This document shows positions 35,400-46,060 of a stretch of 64,000 bases of DNA, in pieces (position 1 is the stretch's first letter; every line of letters starts with the position of its first letter). The position numbers and the translations under genes were made by a program. This DNA is from Rotaria sp. Silwood1 (Eukaryota > Rotifera > Eurotatoria > Philodinida > Philodinidae): positions 138,469 to 202,468 of the forward strand of contig CAJNOP010000319.1 in NCBI GenBank assembly GCA_905250075.1, read 5' to 3'. Below the pieces are notes generated by a model. It was not told the origin of the DNA, did not search any database, and saw only the letters and a program-made list of their open reading frames with translations.

Positions 35400-36470
35400 C
35401 CTTTATCTTTTGTGAACTTTTTCAAAAAAATACATCGCTACAGAATTTCACGAAATATCAACCAAATGACAATTGCGCATTTACATATGAGAACACTCTT
35501 CTCAGATTTTTCGTTAGATCAAGACTTTGAAATATGATTTCACCCTTTTTTTGTACCTGGGATACTGTTCGGGACCGAAAAGGAAGTTTTATATCGAACC
35601 TGATAGAACTCGTCGTGTTGATCACGAATATCATATTTTTATTGAAGTTTGGTCGAATAGTTTGGAAAATATGAGAACCTTTCTGATTTAGATACTTTTT
35701 AGTTATTAATAGAAAATAAACAGTTCTTGATCTCAAAGTCTTTTCTGAGGTTGCTTTTTGAAATACTTGATTGAGTTTCTACTAATCCAAGCTTTTGTGC
35801 TCTATTCAAAATCGAAAAAATCTGTGAGAAATATTATAGTCATTGATTTGATAATACCTTGTTACAAGGGCCGATTTTTCAAATTTGTCAGCGTTAATGA
35901 AAAGTTTCTTGTTCGTAACTCGATAAGAGAGCTCCCATCCATTTCCAAACTTATAGTATACATATGCAATTTTATCTTATTTGCTTCTTGTTGCATAGGT
36001 GTTTTTATCAGGAAAAAAATGTGGATCAGGTATTCTACGAGCACCTAGAAGCCAAATCTACAATTCGCAGAGTAGTGTAATAGCCTCAGAACACTCACAC
36101 TTTTAGTTGTAAAACACAAGATATAACTTGCATTTTTATTAAAGAAGTCTGTCACTGATTTAAATTTGAAATATTTCAGGCGTCAGAAACGAGTTTTGTC
36201 TCTGTAAAGAAGTCTTATAAGAATCTGAACCAGAAAAGTCTTAGTATTTTCTATATTATTCAACCAAACTTTAATAAAAACATAATATCCGTGATCAACA
36301 CGACAACTTCTATCAGGTTCGAGACTAAAACAAATTTAATTCAAGATACAAAGTTTTGACTTAATGAAATTTTGCAGAGGAGCGTCCTTCATATGTAAAT
36401 GCTCAATAGTCATTTGGTTCCAATTTCATCTGATATTACATAAGACAGAAGTATTCTAAAATCTATTACT
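35400..36470. mobile_element. Large decayed palindrome, about 1 kb
   Basis: Inverted matches around a centre near 35930 include AACCAAATGACAATTGCGCA (35459) with TGCTCAATAGTCATTTGGTT (36398); ACTCGTCGTGTTGATCACGA (35607) with CGTGATCAACACGACAACTT (36289); and GAAGTTTGGTCGAATA (35643) with its diverged complement near 36260. It is moderately decayed. No coding content. Confidence 0.65.
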
Positions 36471-36883
36471 GGTGCAAAACATTCAAAAAAAATCCAAGTA
36501 AAAAGTGTTCCATTTCTACATAAGGTTGCCTTTCATATGTGCTTCAGATAGAAGGTCTTGAGATTTATACTTCAAAGTATCATTCATGTGATTATTTTTT
36601 ACATCTCAATGTTGAACACACAAAATCGCGTATCTATTTCGTCACATTAAATGAAATTCTTTTGATTTTTTGTGAAATCTTCTAAACGGAATACCATTTT
36701 CATGCGTGTTTTTGAATGTCTTGTGAAGACAATAGATTCTAAAAAATAATTTTGTCTTACATAACATGAAAAACAAAAAGACATCCAGAATATTCCTCTT
36801 TCGATTGCTGAAAATCTCAAATCCCTAGCTGGTACCCATGTTGAGTTATTGAGCTTGCACTTGCCGTCTCTTTAATACTTATA
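36471..36883. other. Short gene-free stretch
   Basis: Lies between two palindromic elements. Nothing recognised. Confidence 0.4.
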
Positions 36884-37757
36884 CAGGGTGTTCCAAAAGT
36901 CCGGACGAAAAAGAAAATTCCATATCTCCACCACTCTTTCACCAAATCAGCTTATTTTTTCCCTGTTGGCGGAGGATAGTTAAGTTTTGTTTCATAAGAA
37001 AACCGTTAACAGATACTGCTCTGAGCTATCACTTTTGACTTCAATATCGAAATGTACCTGTTTTCGATTTTTAAAACACGACTTTCGCTGGAGAGTCTCC
37101 AAGACGATTCATTTTGACCTGAAATTTTGTCCACATTGAGGCCTCAGTTAGACTAGCTTGTGTGCAAAATTTCTGAATTTTTTGATCTAGTCTTTCCGAG
37201 ATATGAATTTTTCAAAATATCCATTGTTTGCAGAATGTCGATGAAAAAACACCTAAATTTTTTAAAAACTCATATCTCAGGAAGACTACATCAAAAGATT
37301 CGGAAATTTTGCACACAAGCTAGTCTAACTGAAACCTCAATATGGGCAAAGATTCAGATCAAAATTCGAAACCATAATTTTATTCCATAAAAGTTGGGGT
37401 CATAGAGGGAATAAGTTAGTAAGAATTCTATATCCTGGCGAAAGTCGAACAATAGCATGAGCCCTTTGGTAGTTGTTATAGTCTAGTGGTTCCCTACCAC
37501 TGGAGAAAATATGGCCTCAAAATCATTTAATCATCTCGGTAAATCTTTAGCGAAAGTGGCTCTTTTAAAAATCGAAAATAGGTACATTTCAATATTGAAG
37601 TCAAAAGTGATAGCTCAGAGCAGTATCTGTTAACGGTTTTCTTATGAAACAAAACTTTAAACTATTCTCCACCAACAGGGAAAAAATAAGCTCATTTGGT
37701 GAAAGAGCGGTGGAGATATGGAATTTTCTTTTTCGTCCGGACTTTTGGAACACCCTG
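36884..37757. mobile_element. Mariner-like palindromic MITE, TA-flanked
   Basis: The ends CAGGGTGTTCCAAAAGTCC and GGACTTTTGGAACACCCTG are perfect inverted repeats, flanked by TA at 36882-36883 and 37758-37759. The inverted match continues inward for about 200 bp, with a further inner pair near 37170 and 37300. CAGGGTGT(T/C)CC(A/G)AAAGT ends with a TA target are typical of Tc1/mariner relatives. No transposase remains. Confidence 0.85.
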
Positions 37758-39071
37758 TATAGTAAGAAAAACTGATTAAAATAGAATAAGTAAAATATGT
37801 GATTCAACAAATAGCAGAACAGAATATAAATGAATCTAATTGATACTATATCAGAATTTTGAAGTTTGAGCTGTAGCATCTTTCATATTGTTTTTAGATA
37901 TTTATATCATTCTGTCGTTTTTATCCGAATAGAGATTGATATATTGAAAGCTCGCGTGACGACTGCAAAACTTTGATATTTAGTGCTTTCCTGTGTGTCG
38001 TCTCCTTTCATAGCAAGATACTTAATTCTAAGTGCTTGCTAAAAGAATTCTATTTTTTGGAATTCCGTACCGGCTAGTATTTTGTCAATATAACTCTGCT
38101 GTGCTTGAATGAAAATGACTAAAATTAATGAGGAATTGTAAATCCAGAAAGTCCCTACTGTTGGTAGAAATTTCACAGAATTTTCTTCTTTTGCTACGAG
38201 AAATAATCAGATTAGAGAAAGTTCAAAAAATAAAATTTCGTAACGATTGACCACGCTTGTAGGCAGCTAACCAGGCAATATTTTTCTTTTTTCCTTCTCT
38301 TTTTGGTTTGAAAGTGAAAGAATGTTGATGAAAGACTGAATCTATAAATATGTATTTCTAGTCTATCGTATATCATTTGTAGATGAGCAGGATTTGAACC
38401 ATCCTTTGAATTGATTTTTTTTTTGAGGAAATACACAATTTTATTTGATAAATTCAGACTTCCACTTGGATAAGCTGTCGAACTACATCTAAATTTTAAA
38501 ATATATTCTTTTAGTCTCTAAATTATGCTCCTGAATACTTCTATACGTTATAACTGCAAAAGCTATGCGTAATCGAAAGAAGTCTCTTAAATCATCTCTA
38601 TGGTAACCAATAAAGTTTCACTTTCTAAATACGCTTTCCATTCACTTTTCCGAAGGAAGAAAGTGCTAATTTTTATCCTTTTTTTACCAACTTTAAATGA
38701 AAAAAAGACTTCAAAGAAAATCTTATTTAAGTTGTTTCGCCCTTGCACTTTTCATAAACCATACTTCCAAAACAAATTAGTGAACAAAAGAAATGCCGCC
38801 TTTCGAATACAAACGACAACGGAACGTACCTTGCTTAAAAGTCTACTAGATGAAATATCGGAGAAAGCAAACAAGCTCAAAAAAAAATAGAACGGAGCAG
38901 AGTATTTTAGTTATCAAAAATACGAAAGAAAACTGTTTCCTTCAATTTTTTCAAGAATAATCGGCAAATTTTGAAAAAACTCAAACAGACTTCCCGTGTT
39001 TTTTTCTCCATATACACTGTCCCTTTTTCCTTGTTTTTCTTACTTTATCCACTCCTTTCTCTCTATTTCAG
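37758..39071. other. Intergenic region before the NHL gene
   Basis: Includes a lysine-rich plus-strand frame at 38600-38890 without a domain. The upstream exon or exons of the NHL gene should lie here or further left but were not identified. Confidence 0.4.
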
Positions 39072-40009
39072 TTCCTCCCTTGCGTGCCAGTTCAACTGCC
39101 ACTCATCCCAATGCTCGATGGCAACAAGAAGGTCACACCGTGGCTGGAGGAAATGGACAAGGCAATGGAATCAATCAACTCTCATGTCCATTGGATTTAT
39201 TTGTTGATGATGATCAAACGGTCTATGTCGTTGATCAATTGAATCACCGTATTGTGGAATGGAAATCGAGTGCGGCGAGTGGCCAAGTGGTTGCCGGTGG
39301 AAATGGACAAGGAAGTGGGGCTCATCAATTGTCTAACCCATTAAGTATGATTGTGGACAAAGAGACAGATAATCTCATAATTTGCGATCGTTCGAATAGA
39401 AGAGTGGTTCGATGGCCTCGTCAAAATGGAACAATTGGAGAAATAAGCATCTCCAACATCAATTGTATTGGTTTGACAATGGATGAGAATGGATCTCTCT
39501 ATGCCGTTGACGAGGGAAAACATGAAGTGAGACGATATCGAAGAGGAGAATCTCAAGGAATAGTGGTTGCAGGTGACAACGGACGTGGCAATCGTCTTCA
39601 TCAACTCAATTGGCCATGTCACGTATTCGTCAATCGAGATCATTCAGTGTATGTGTCTGATTGTGGAAATCATCGTGTGATGAAATGGGTGGAAGGTGCA
39701 AAACAAGGCATTGTCGTAGCTGGTGGTCAAGGAGAAGGAAATGATCTTACACAATTGTCATCTCCTCAAGGAGTCGTTGTCGATCAATTGGGCACTGTCT
39801 ATGTGACTGATCTTGGGAATAATCGAATCATGCGTTGGCCCAAAGGAGCCATACAGGGAACTGTCATTGTTGGTGGAAACGGTCAAGGAGGACAATCAAA
39901 CCAACTCAATAAGCCCTTCGGTTTGTCATTCGATCGACACGGTAATTTCTATGTCGCCGACTTCGGAAATCATCGAGTACAAAAATTCAATATCGATTCA
40001 AATGCATAA
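39072..40009 (+). CDS. NHL-repeat beta-propeller protein, 5' exon(s) not identified
   Basis: An acceptor (CTCTATTTCAG) at 39071 opens an exon running to a stop at 40009, about 312 residues; one nucleotide is supplied by an unseen upstream exon. It starts VPPLRASSTATHPNARWQQ and then holds six NHL blades of about 45-50 residues with the rhythm AGGNGQG...NQLxxP.G..VD..GTVYVTDxGNxRIMRW, which is a closed six-bladed propeller. NHL propellers bind proteins, RNA or ligands and have no universal catalytic role. Secreted NHL proteins in large numbers are known from rotifers. The frame continues upstream of the acceptor to an ATG at 38996 with a hydrophobic leader (LFPCFSYFIHSFLSI), an alternative unspliced start. 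I prefer splicing because the acceptor sits exactly at the family-like VPPLRASST start. Confidence 0.8.
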
Positions 40010-40841
40010 GACTGTAACGAACTAGAAGACTGATTAATCTATTGCTAATTACAAAATTAACTTAATTAACTAATCGTACGTTCTTAAAATTTATTAAAAG
40101 AAATTACATATCTATCACTGTACATTCATATACAACCTTTGGGATGCTTGGGAAAGCATAAGATAAAAAATATAAAACAGGATGACTATATGGCTGACTT
40201 CCTTCAAAAAAGGATGGCTTTGATTACTTGGATTTCCTAGCGCTTCGATGATCCTTCACATTCACAAACAGACGAAAGAGCTTGGAATGCCTACAGTGCC
40301 TGCTAGCCTTCGAATACTTAGAATTCTTTGAACTCTTATTTCCCCTGCATTCCTGAGAACCGCACATATCACGCACTGTTTGAAATGTTCGAAATTTTGC
40401 GAATTCTTAGTTTTCCTGTGTCCGGAACAGTCTTCAGTGTGAGGGGTACATAGAATTCTAGTTTTTCCTACTTCCTATGTATCTTTGGGAACATTAGGGT
40501 GTGGCTGTATGGATATTGGTGATTACTCAGTGAACTTTAAATGGACTATTTACTCTCGCTATTTTAAAATTATGCAAAAATATTGATGGAAATAAATCCA
40601 ACAGCAATATCATGTTTCTCAATTTTATGATCAGTTTATTCTATCAAATTCAGATTTATTCTATTTTGGCTTACAATTAGCAACTTTCACCAATGCTATG
40701 CCAAACACGTGATCGTTTGCCATATCATACTTATTTTTCTGTATCTTACGTACAGTAAAGAACACAATAATAGAAAGAAGATGTGGAAACGCACAAAAGC
40801 TTTTATATTTTGCAGCAGAACGGAGTTGTGGTTGAATTTTG
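40010..40841. other. Intergenic, one unpaired TGTGGG half-motif
   Basis: TAGGGTGTGGCTGTATGG near 40496 looks like a left arm with no right arm. Otherwise nothing recognised. Confidence 0.45.
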
Positions 40842-40911
40842 AGTGTGGGGTGTGGGCGTTGATATGGGTGTAAAGATGATCCGAATAATCATAGCTACAT
40901 CCCACACCATA
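40842..40911. repeat. TGTGGG hairpin, degenerate
   Basis: GAGTGTGGGGTGTGGGCG, GATATGGGTGTAAAG, a loop of ATGATCCGAATAATCAT (itself a small palindrome), then TACATCCCACACC. Confidence 0.7.
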
Positions 40912-41604
40912 TAGTGTTTCATTTTTTAATCCCGTAAGGATTGTACTAACAGCTGTTTTTGAACGAATTTAAAACCAGTAATAATGTCCAATGAAGAAAA
41001 AGGAGGGGCACGTGAAGGTGAGGGATTCACTTCATAGTCAACCATCCACCCTCAGCCTCCTCACTTGAGTCGGGTGACTGTTGAGCTGAAACAGACGTAC
41101 GGAGATACACTACATTATGTTGTATTAGTGTGGTTTATTTTTCCCTTTCTCTTCTTTGTCGAACATTTTTCATTCGTAAATAAATCTTTTCTTTCTATGA
41201 ATGTACGACATTACTTTTTCTATTTTTCTATTACGTTGATTAATGACCAAGCAAGAAGCAAGGATGAAAGAAAAAAGTTGTCGCTTTTCTGATTCATGAG
41301 AGAAAGAAAGAAAGGCATGCGAATACGCCATCAATCACACATATTCTTTTACCATGTTTCTTTTAAAGGCAATTTATTTGAAGGAAGTGACTGTACGTTG
41401 AGCAACCACACGGTTACAAAACGGTGACGGCAGGTCTAAATACATAGGAATTTATCAATATGATTGCTCGAATTTGCAAAACTGTTCATATTTATTCATC
41501 AATATTCACTGGGTAAATGCTCCCTAATAATTTTTCATTGAATGCAATTAGCTCTATGAAAATAACTTTTTTAAGATTTCAGGTTTCGTCAAACTGATCA
41601 GATT
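40912..41604. other. Intergenic with a short GGAGG/CCTCC inverted repeat
   Basis: Near 41003-41064, GGAGGGGCACGTGAAGGTGAGGG pairs imperfectly with CCCTCAGCCTCCTCAC across the loop ATTCACTTCATAGTC. It is a possible distant relative of the TGTGGG hairpins. No gene recognised. Confidence 0.4.
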
Positions 41605-42014
41605 TTGAGGGTAACCTATTGCGGCTTTTCATCAGAGGCAGTTTCATTGCGATGTAAAATAGGAACAAGATCATTGAGATTCATCTCACTGGTTTCACAA
41701 AAATCTTGCATCATGTCATTTCAAATTAAAGCATTTATGAAGTCTGATTCCATAATTTTTAGAAATCTTGCAGTAAAAAACAACGAACCTGGTTTAACAC
41801 TTGCGACAGCCATTCTTAACACTGCACCAAACTCATTCTTCGCGATTCAGGCAGAACATGCATGGTTGCGTTGAAAATATCCGGACATATAGTTCAATCG
41901 CAAGCATTAATTAGGAATGATGAAAAAGTTTATGATCAAATGGATATTTTGGCAGCAGAAGGAAAACATTTGAGTATTTATTTTGATGTTACACAATGCA
42001 TCTCTCTACCGTAA
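41605..42014 (+). pseudogene. Frameshifted coding fragment, unknown family
   Basis: Plus-strand reading gives plausible protein in two frames that meet near 41870: the first ends ...NNEPGLTLATAILNTAPNSFF...AEHAW and the second continues VALKISGHIVQSQALIRNDE...DVTQC to TAA at about 42012. A one-nucleotide shift at 41868-41874 separates them. The composition is unlike the surrounding AT-rich DNA. The family was not identified. It could be an exon or a dead gene fragment. Confidence 0.4.
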
Positions 42015-42887
42015 ACAAAAACGGAGAAGTTAACTAAACAAGATAAATGACGACACAAGCCACTGAATTAGTGAGACCCACCATAACTTACGTTCAATTA
42101 TTAGTTATCTTGTACCACCTTTAAAAAATGATTTTGCTGAATAATCCGAAGAATTAAATTCGAGAAAAACAAGACTTCGCAAACCATTAATCAGTTTTTC
42201 TAAGGGTATTGTAAAAGACACGAATATTTCCAAATCGACAACTAAGACTCTGAATAGATAGAGCTCGTTGAACTGATTTTACGAACATTCACTAACACCC
42301 CAAATACTAGAATATACAAATTTTTTCTAAAAAATCATGGTTTTTTTTGACCTACGAACATCCACGAACATCGATATCTTTTGTGAGTGCTTTCACCGAT
42401 CCAAACTAAGTATATATCCCTGTTATTAGACTTACATATGCTAGTCTGAAAAAAACAGGAGATTTGAATTTTCTTTAGATTAAGCTTTATAGTGAAATTT
42501 TGCATATAGGCCGTGTCAACACGTCACATTGATCACTGTTATCGATTGACGTATTTGACAATATGGATTATCGTAAGCGATATCATTAGCATCGTATTCC
42601 TCGTCTTTTTGGCTACTGGTGTGCTTCTTTTTGCTATATGTTTCGGTTTTAATCTGCTGTACCAATATCTGTGCGATATCTATCATCTTTCTCTATGTTT
42701 TCCAACAATTGAGTTTCACATCATCCGCCAAGATTATGCTGCTCCTTGATGTACGTGGTTGAGAGCCTCGAACAATACTAGCACAGGCACAATCTGCAAC
42801 CAAGACTAATTTAATAGCTTCAAAAATCACGAAATTCTGTTCAAGACTTACCTGAGCCGCTACTAACTTTTCGTTTTATTGAAGAGA
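42015..42887. other. Gene-free stretch with one hydrophobic frame
   Basis: The plus-strand frame 42513-42749 encodes a hydrophobic segment (about 35 residues, IIVSDIISIVFLVFLATGVLL...) that could be a membrane helix of an unidentified exon. It is not called as a gene because no splice partners were found. Confidence 0.35.
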
Positions 42888-42946
42888 CGGGTGTGGGTGT
42901 TAGTTTCAGATGTATACTCATGTACTTCCACACCCACACCCCACAC
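42888..42946. repeat. Short TGTGGG/CCCACA hairpin
   Basis: ACGGGTGTGGGTGT, a loop of TAGTTTCAGATGTATACTCATG, then CTTCCACACCCACACCCCACA. Confidence 0.85.
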
Positions 42947-45419
42947 TAATGTATGCCTCAATTCTTACATTTTTCAATGATACGTATTGCTTGTCTGAAT
43001 CTGGCGTAACAAAAGAAGAATCTTTCTTTATTCGTAGCATTATTATGAATGAATATGATGTGAATATCACTCATTTAAATACCTCCTACTGGCTTTCTAG
43101 AAGTCATGAGTCAATGTAATATGGAGACGAGAGAAGAACGCAAAAATAATTTTGTAGACAAGAAAATAATTTCTAAATATCGTTGCAAAGAACCAATGAG
43201 AAAAACTATCATTGTGTCATGCAAAGATGATTTATTCGAGGAAAAAAAAAGAATCGTAAACCTTGCTTGTAGACATAATAATGCATAAAGGCAAATATTG
43301 TTTGCCAGAGTAGTGAAAGTTTTTGACTGCTTTAGTGACATTAGAAGTAAGCTATCAATGAGTAGATATATGAATACGCCTTCTGTTCGGAAGTTTGTAC
43401 ACTGTTAAAGAGAGTTCACAAAAATCGAGCGTATATAAATAAAAAAAAGAAAATATTTCCATACACAACAGTATACTATATAAATTTTGACAAATAGGAA
43501 ATAACTTCCTATTTGTCTTTCTCGAACGCTTCTAACAATATATTTTTTCTGAATCAATATAAGAATCCTAATTTTGATTTTATTAAAGCATGATGTCTAT
43601 TACAATAAATGATTCATTCGTTATGGATCATTATAATATGTGAACACATATATTTTTGCTTTTGGAAAAAAAGAACATAAGAAATTATATTCGAATTATG
43701 TTTGAAAAACAAGCAATTATATATCTATATTTGGTTTTTATTTTTCCTTTCTTTACATAATTTTTGTTGGAAATATTCCTTCTATTATCATATGAGTCTA
43801 TTACATAAAAGCGTCATTTTATTAGATTATTATCTCTTCGACTAACCATCAGCTATTTCTGCTTATAAGTATTTGTCGAATATATTAAAGCATTTTATTT
43901 CGATATCAATAAATTATAATATAAAGCAAGAAATAGATATAAATCAGAAACAAACTTTGATTTACTAAATGTATGTGTAATATTAAAAGTTCAATAAAAT
44001 ATTTAAATTTGTAAATTAGAAGATCATGTTTCTTAATTGTTATTCGATATCACTTTCCTGTCATCAATCGCTGCGTTAGGTGTAATTGTATGAATAAATT
44101 ATTCTTGCTTGATATTTTTTTCCCTGCTTGATTCATATTAAGATTTTCATCTTTATTTGAAATTTCATTACCTTTAGTCGCAAGAGTTAATAATTCGCTA
44201 TCTTTTATTTTTCTTTTTAATATTAATATCTTTTTGTTAATCAAAATAACATAATGATTCACCAAGTTTCACTGGTTCGATAGATTTAGCATGAAATAAA
44301 AGATCGTCTCGTGCTTGGAAAACAAGTACGGGAATAGAATCTTACAATAAAAAAAAAATTAAAAAAGAAATATTTCATTTATTTTAATGATCAAAATTAT
44401 CAGCACGTTTAAATAAAATTCTATTAGAATTTCCAGTTTTTTTAAATGTTTTTTTTTTCTTATCTTGGTCGACAATGATTATTCTTTTTTTAATTCTTAA
44501 ATGATAAAACACTTTCTTTGTTATTGATTCACATTCAATTTTTTATTTACCGAATCAAAATAAATGTTAATAGTACTAACAATCGCTGCTTGAATATCTG
44601 TCATAGAAAAAAAAAAGGTCATATTTCCATGAATTATCATGAGCAACTCGTTCATTATAAGATAATAAATTTTGGATTTATAGAAAATAAATAACCAATA
44701 AAATATCGATGACAACTTGTTTGCTTCAGAAAGAAACAATAATAATTGAGATCTTTATGTTAGATACCATGTGTCAGTGAATGAAATCAATGATAATCTC
44801 CTACAGCAAAATAATTTACCTAAATAGAACATATTTTTTCCTTAATAAAATTACTCGTCATTGTTTTCATCTAACAAGAGATTAAATAGTAGAATTAATT
44901 TTTAGACATTGGTAGAACAGCAAGATTTCATAGATTTTATTGAATTCTGAGAAATTCTTATAGACTCAGTGGTACTTTAGTAAAATTGGTATAAATATTA
45001 AATCAAGATATTTTGTCTACGAGAAACAAATACAGAAGTTTTGAGTTATTTTGTAATGCATTTCAGTTATCAACTCACTATTATCAAACCACTTAAACTC
45101 GCTACTATCACTAAAAAAGAAATTTTTATGATCATTCATGAAGGACATTTAAATGAAAATCGCATAGTTCTACCATTTTTCTCTGTCGTACAATATCCAC
45201 TTCAAATAACTTTTCAATTAAAATTTTTCTATCTAAAAATTGATACACGTGCTTCATTTGATTTCACACAACGTACAATTTTGAAAATGTTAATGAAAAC
45301 TAATTTACCATAAAGAGATTTTTCTTCTTTTCCCGAATTCTTAAACAAAAACTTATCAAGAAATTTTGAACCTTTCATAGTAAATAGATCTCAATGAATA
45401 GACCAAAAGCTTTTAGGAT
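42947..45419. other. Gene-poor AT-rich stretch
   Basis: Frames at 43106-43288 (+), 44050-44265 (-) and 45041-45313 (+) are short. The last (VVQYPLQITFQLKFFYLKID...) reads like real protein and may be a stray exon, but neither boundary could be supported. Confidence 0.35.
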
Positions 45420-45465
45420 ATTGATGTGGGTGTCATTCTTTTCTTCATCCACACCTACACTCTGT
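45420..45465. repeat. Short degenerate TGTGGG hairpin
   Basis: GATATTGATGTGGGTGTC, a loop of ATTCTTTTCTTCATC, then CACACCTACACTC. Confidence 0.7.
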
Positions 45466-45730
45466 TTGATTTATTTTGTTAAATTCAATAAGATTTTTTT
45501 CAGCATCACTATATTTATTCAACATAATTAAACATCGACAATAATCTAATAATTTATTGACAGTTAGTTCAGTTTTAATTCCATTCAAATTCTATAACAT
45601 TTGTATATATCTTGCCATTTAGATAATGAAAGTAAGGTAAGGACAAAAAGTTCGCGACATTTTTCATATCGATATAAATAGAAGAATTTCTGAGAATTTC
45701 TTTCAACAAATTACACCACAAGATGCAGCG

Positions 45731-45793
45731 TGGGGTGTGGATGTGGGTGTGGGTGTATTTGTCGATCTTTTCTTTACCCACACCCACACTCTT
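45731..45793. repeat. TGTGGG/CCCACA hairpin
   Basis: GTGGGGTGTGGATGTGGGTGTGGGTGTA, a loop of TTTGTCGATCTTTTCTTT, then ACCCACACCCACACTC. It is directly preceded by AAGATGCAGCGTG (45720), the conserved word of the palindromic elements at 6.3 and 60.5 kb. Confidence 0.88.
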
Positions 45794-45989
45794 CATTAAA
45801 ATAGAACCGAATATTGACTAGCTTAATATTAAAATGATCAGAGCAAAAAGTTCTATGAATTTTGAAAGTTTCAGAAAAATTAGAGGTGATCGCTAGATGG
45901 ACCTGGTATAATCTCATGGATTTACCAAAATATGACCAAGTAGACATAATTTTTATCGAATTGTGTCTGTTTCCTAATATTAGTTCTAG

Positions 45990-46060
45990 AGTGTGAGGGT
46001 GTGATAACTCTTCATCTACACCCACACACCCACCCACCACGCACGCATCCCCACACCCTC
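45990..46060. repeat. TGTGGG hairpin with conserved loop
   Basis: TAGAGTGTGAGGGTGTGATAA, a loop CTCTTCATC, then TACACCCACACACCCACCCACC...CCACACCCTC. The loop stretch GTGATAACTCTTCATCTACA is nearly the same as at the 51084 hairpin. Confidence 0.88.

Noticed and set aside
38375-38410. tRNA-like T-arm on the minus strand (GGTTCAAATCC)
   Set aside because: The stem pairing around the loop is out of register and no acceptor stem, D-arm or anticodon arm could be drawn.
38996-39071. Unspliced N-terminal extension of the NHL protein
   Set aside because: The segment is a pyrimidine-rich intron end with a strong acceptor at 39071; the protein after it starts like other NHL family members. Kept as an alternative start only.
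42513-42749. Hydrophobic 78-codon frame as a membrane protein gene
   Set aside because: A single hydrophobic stretch in AT-rich DNA is weak evidence and no flanking exons were supported.
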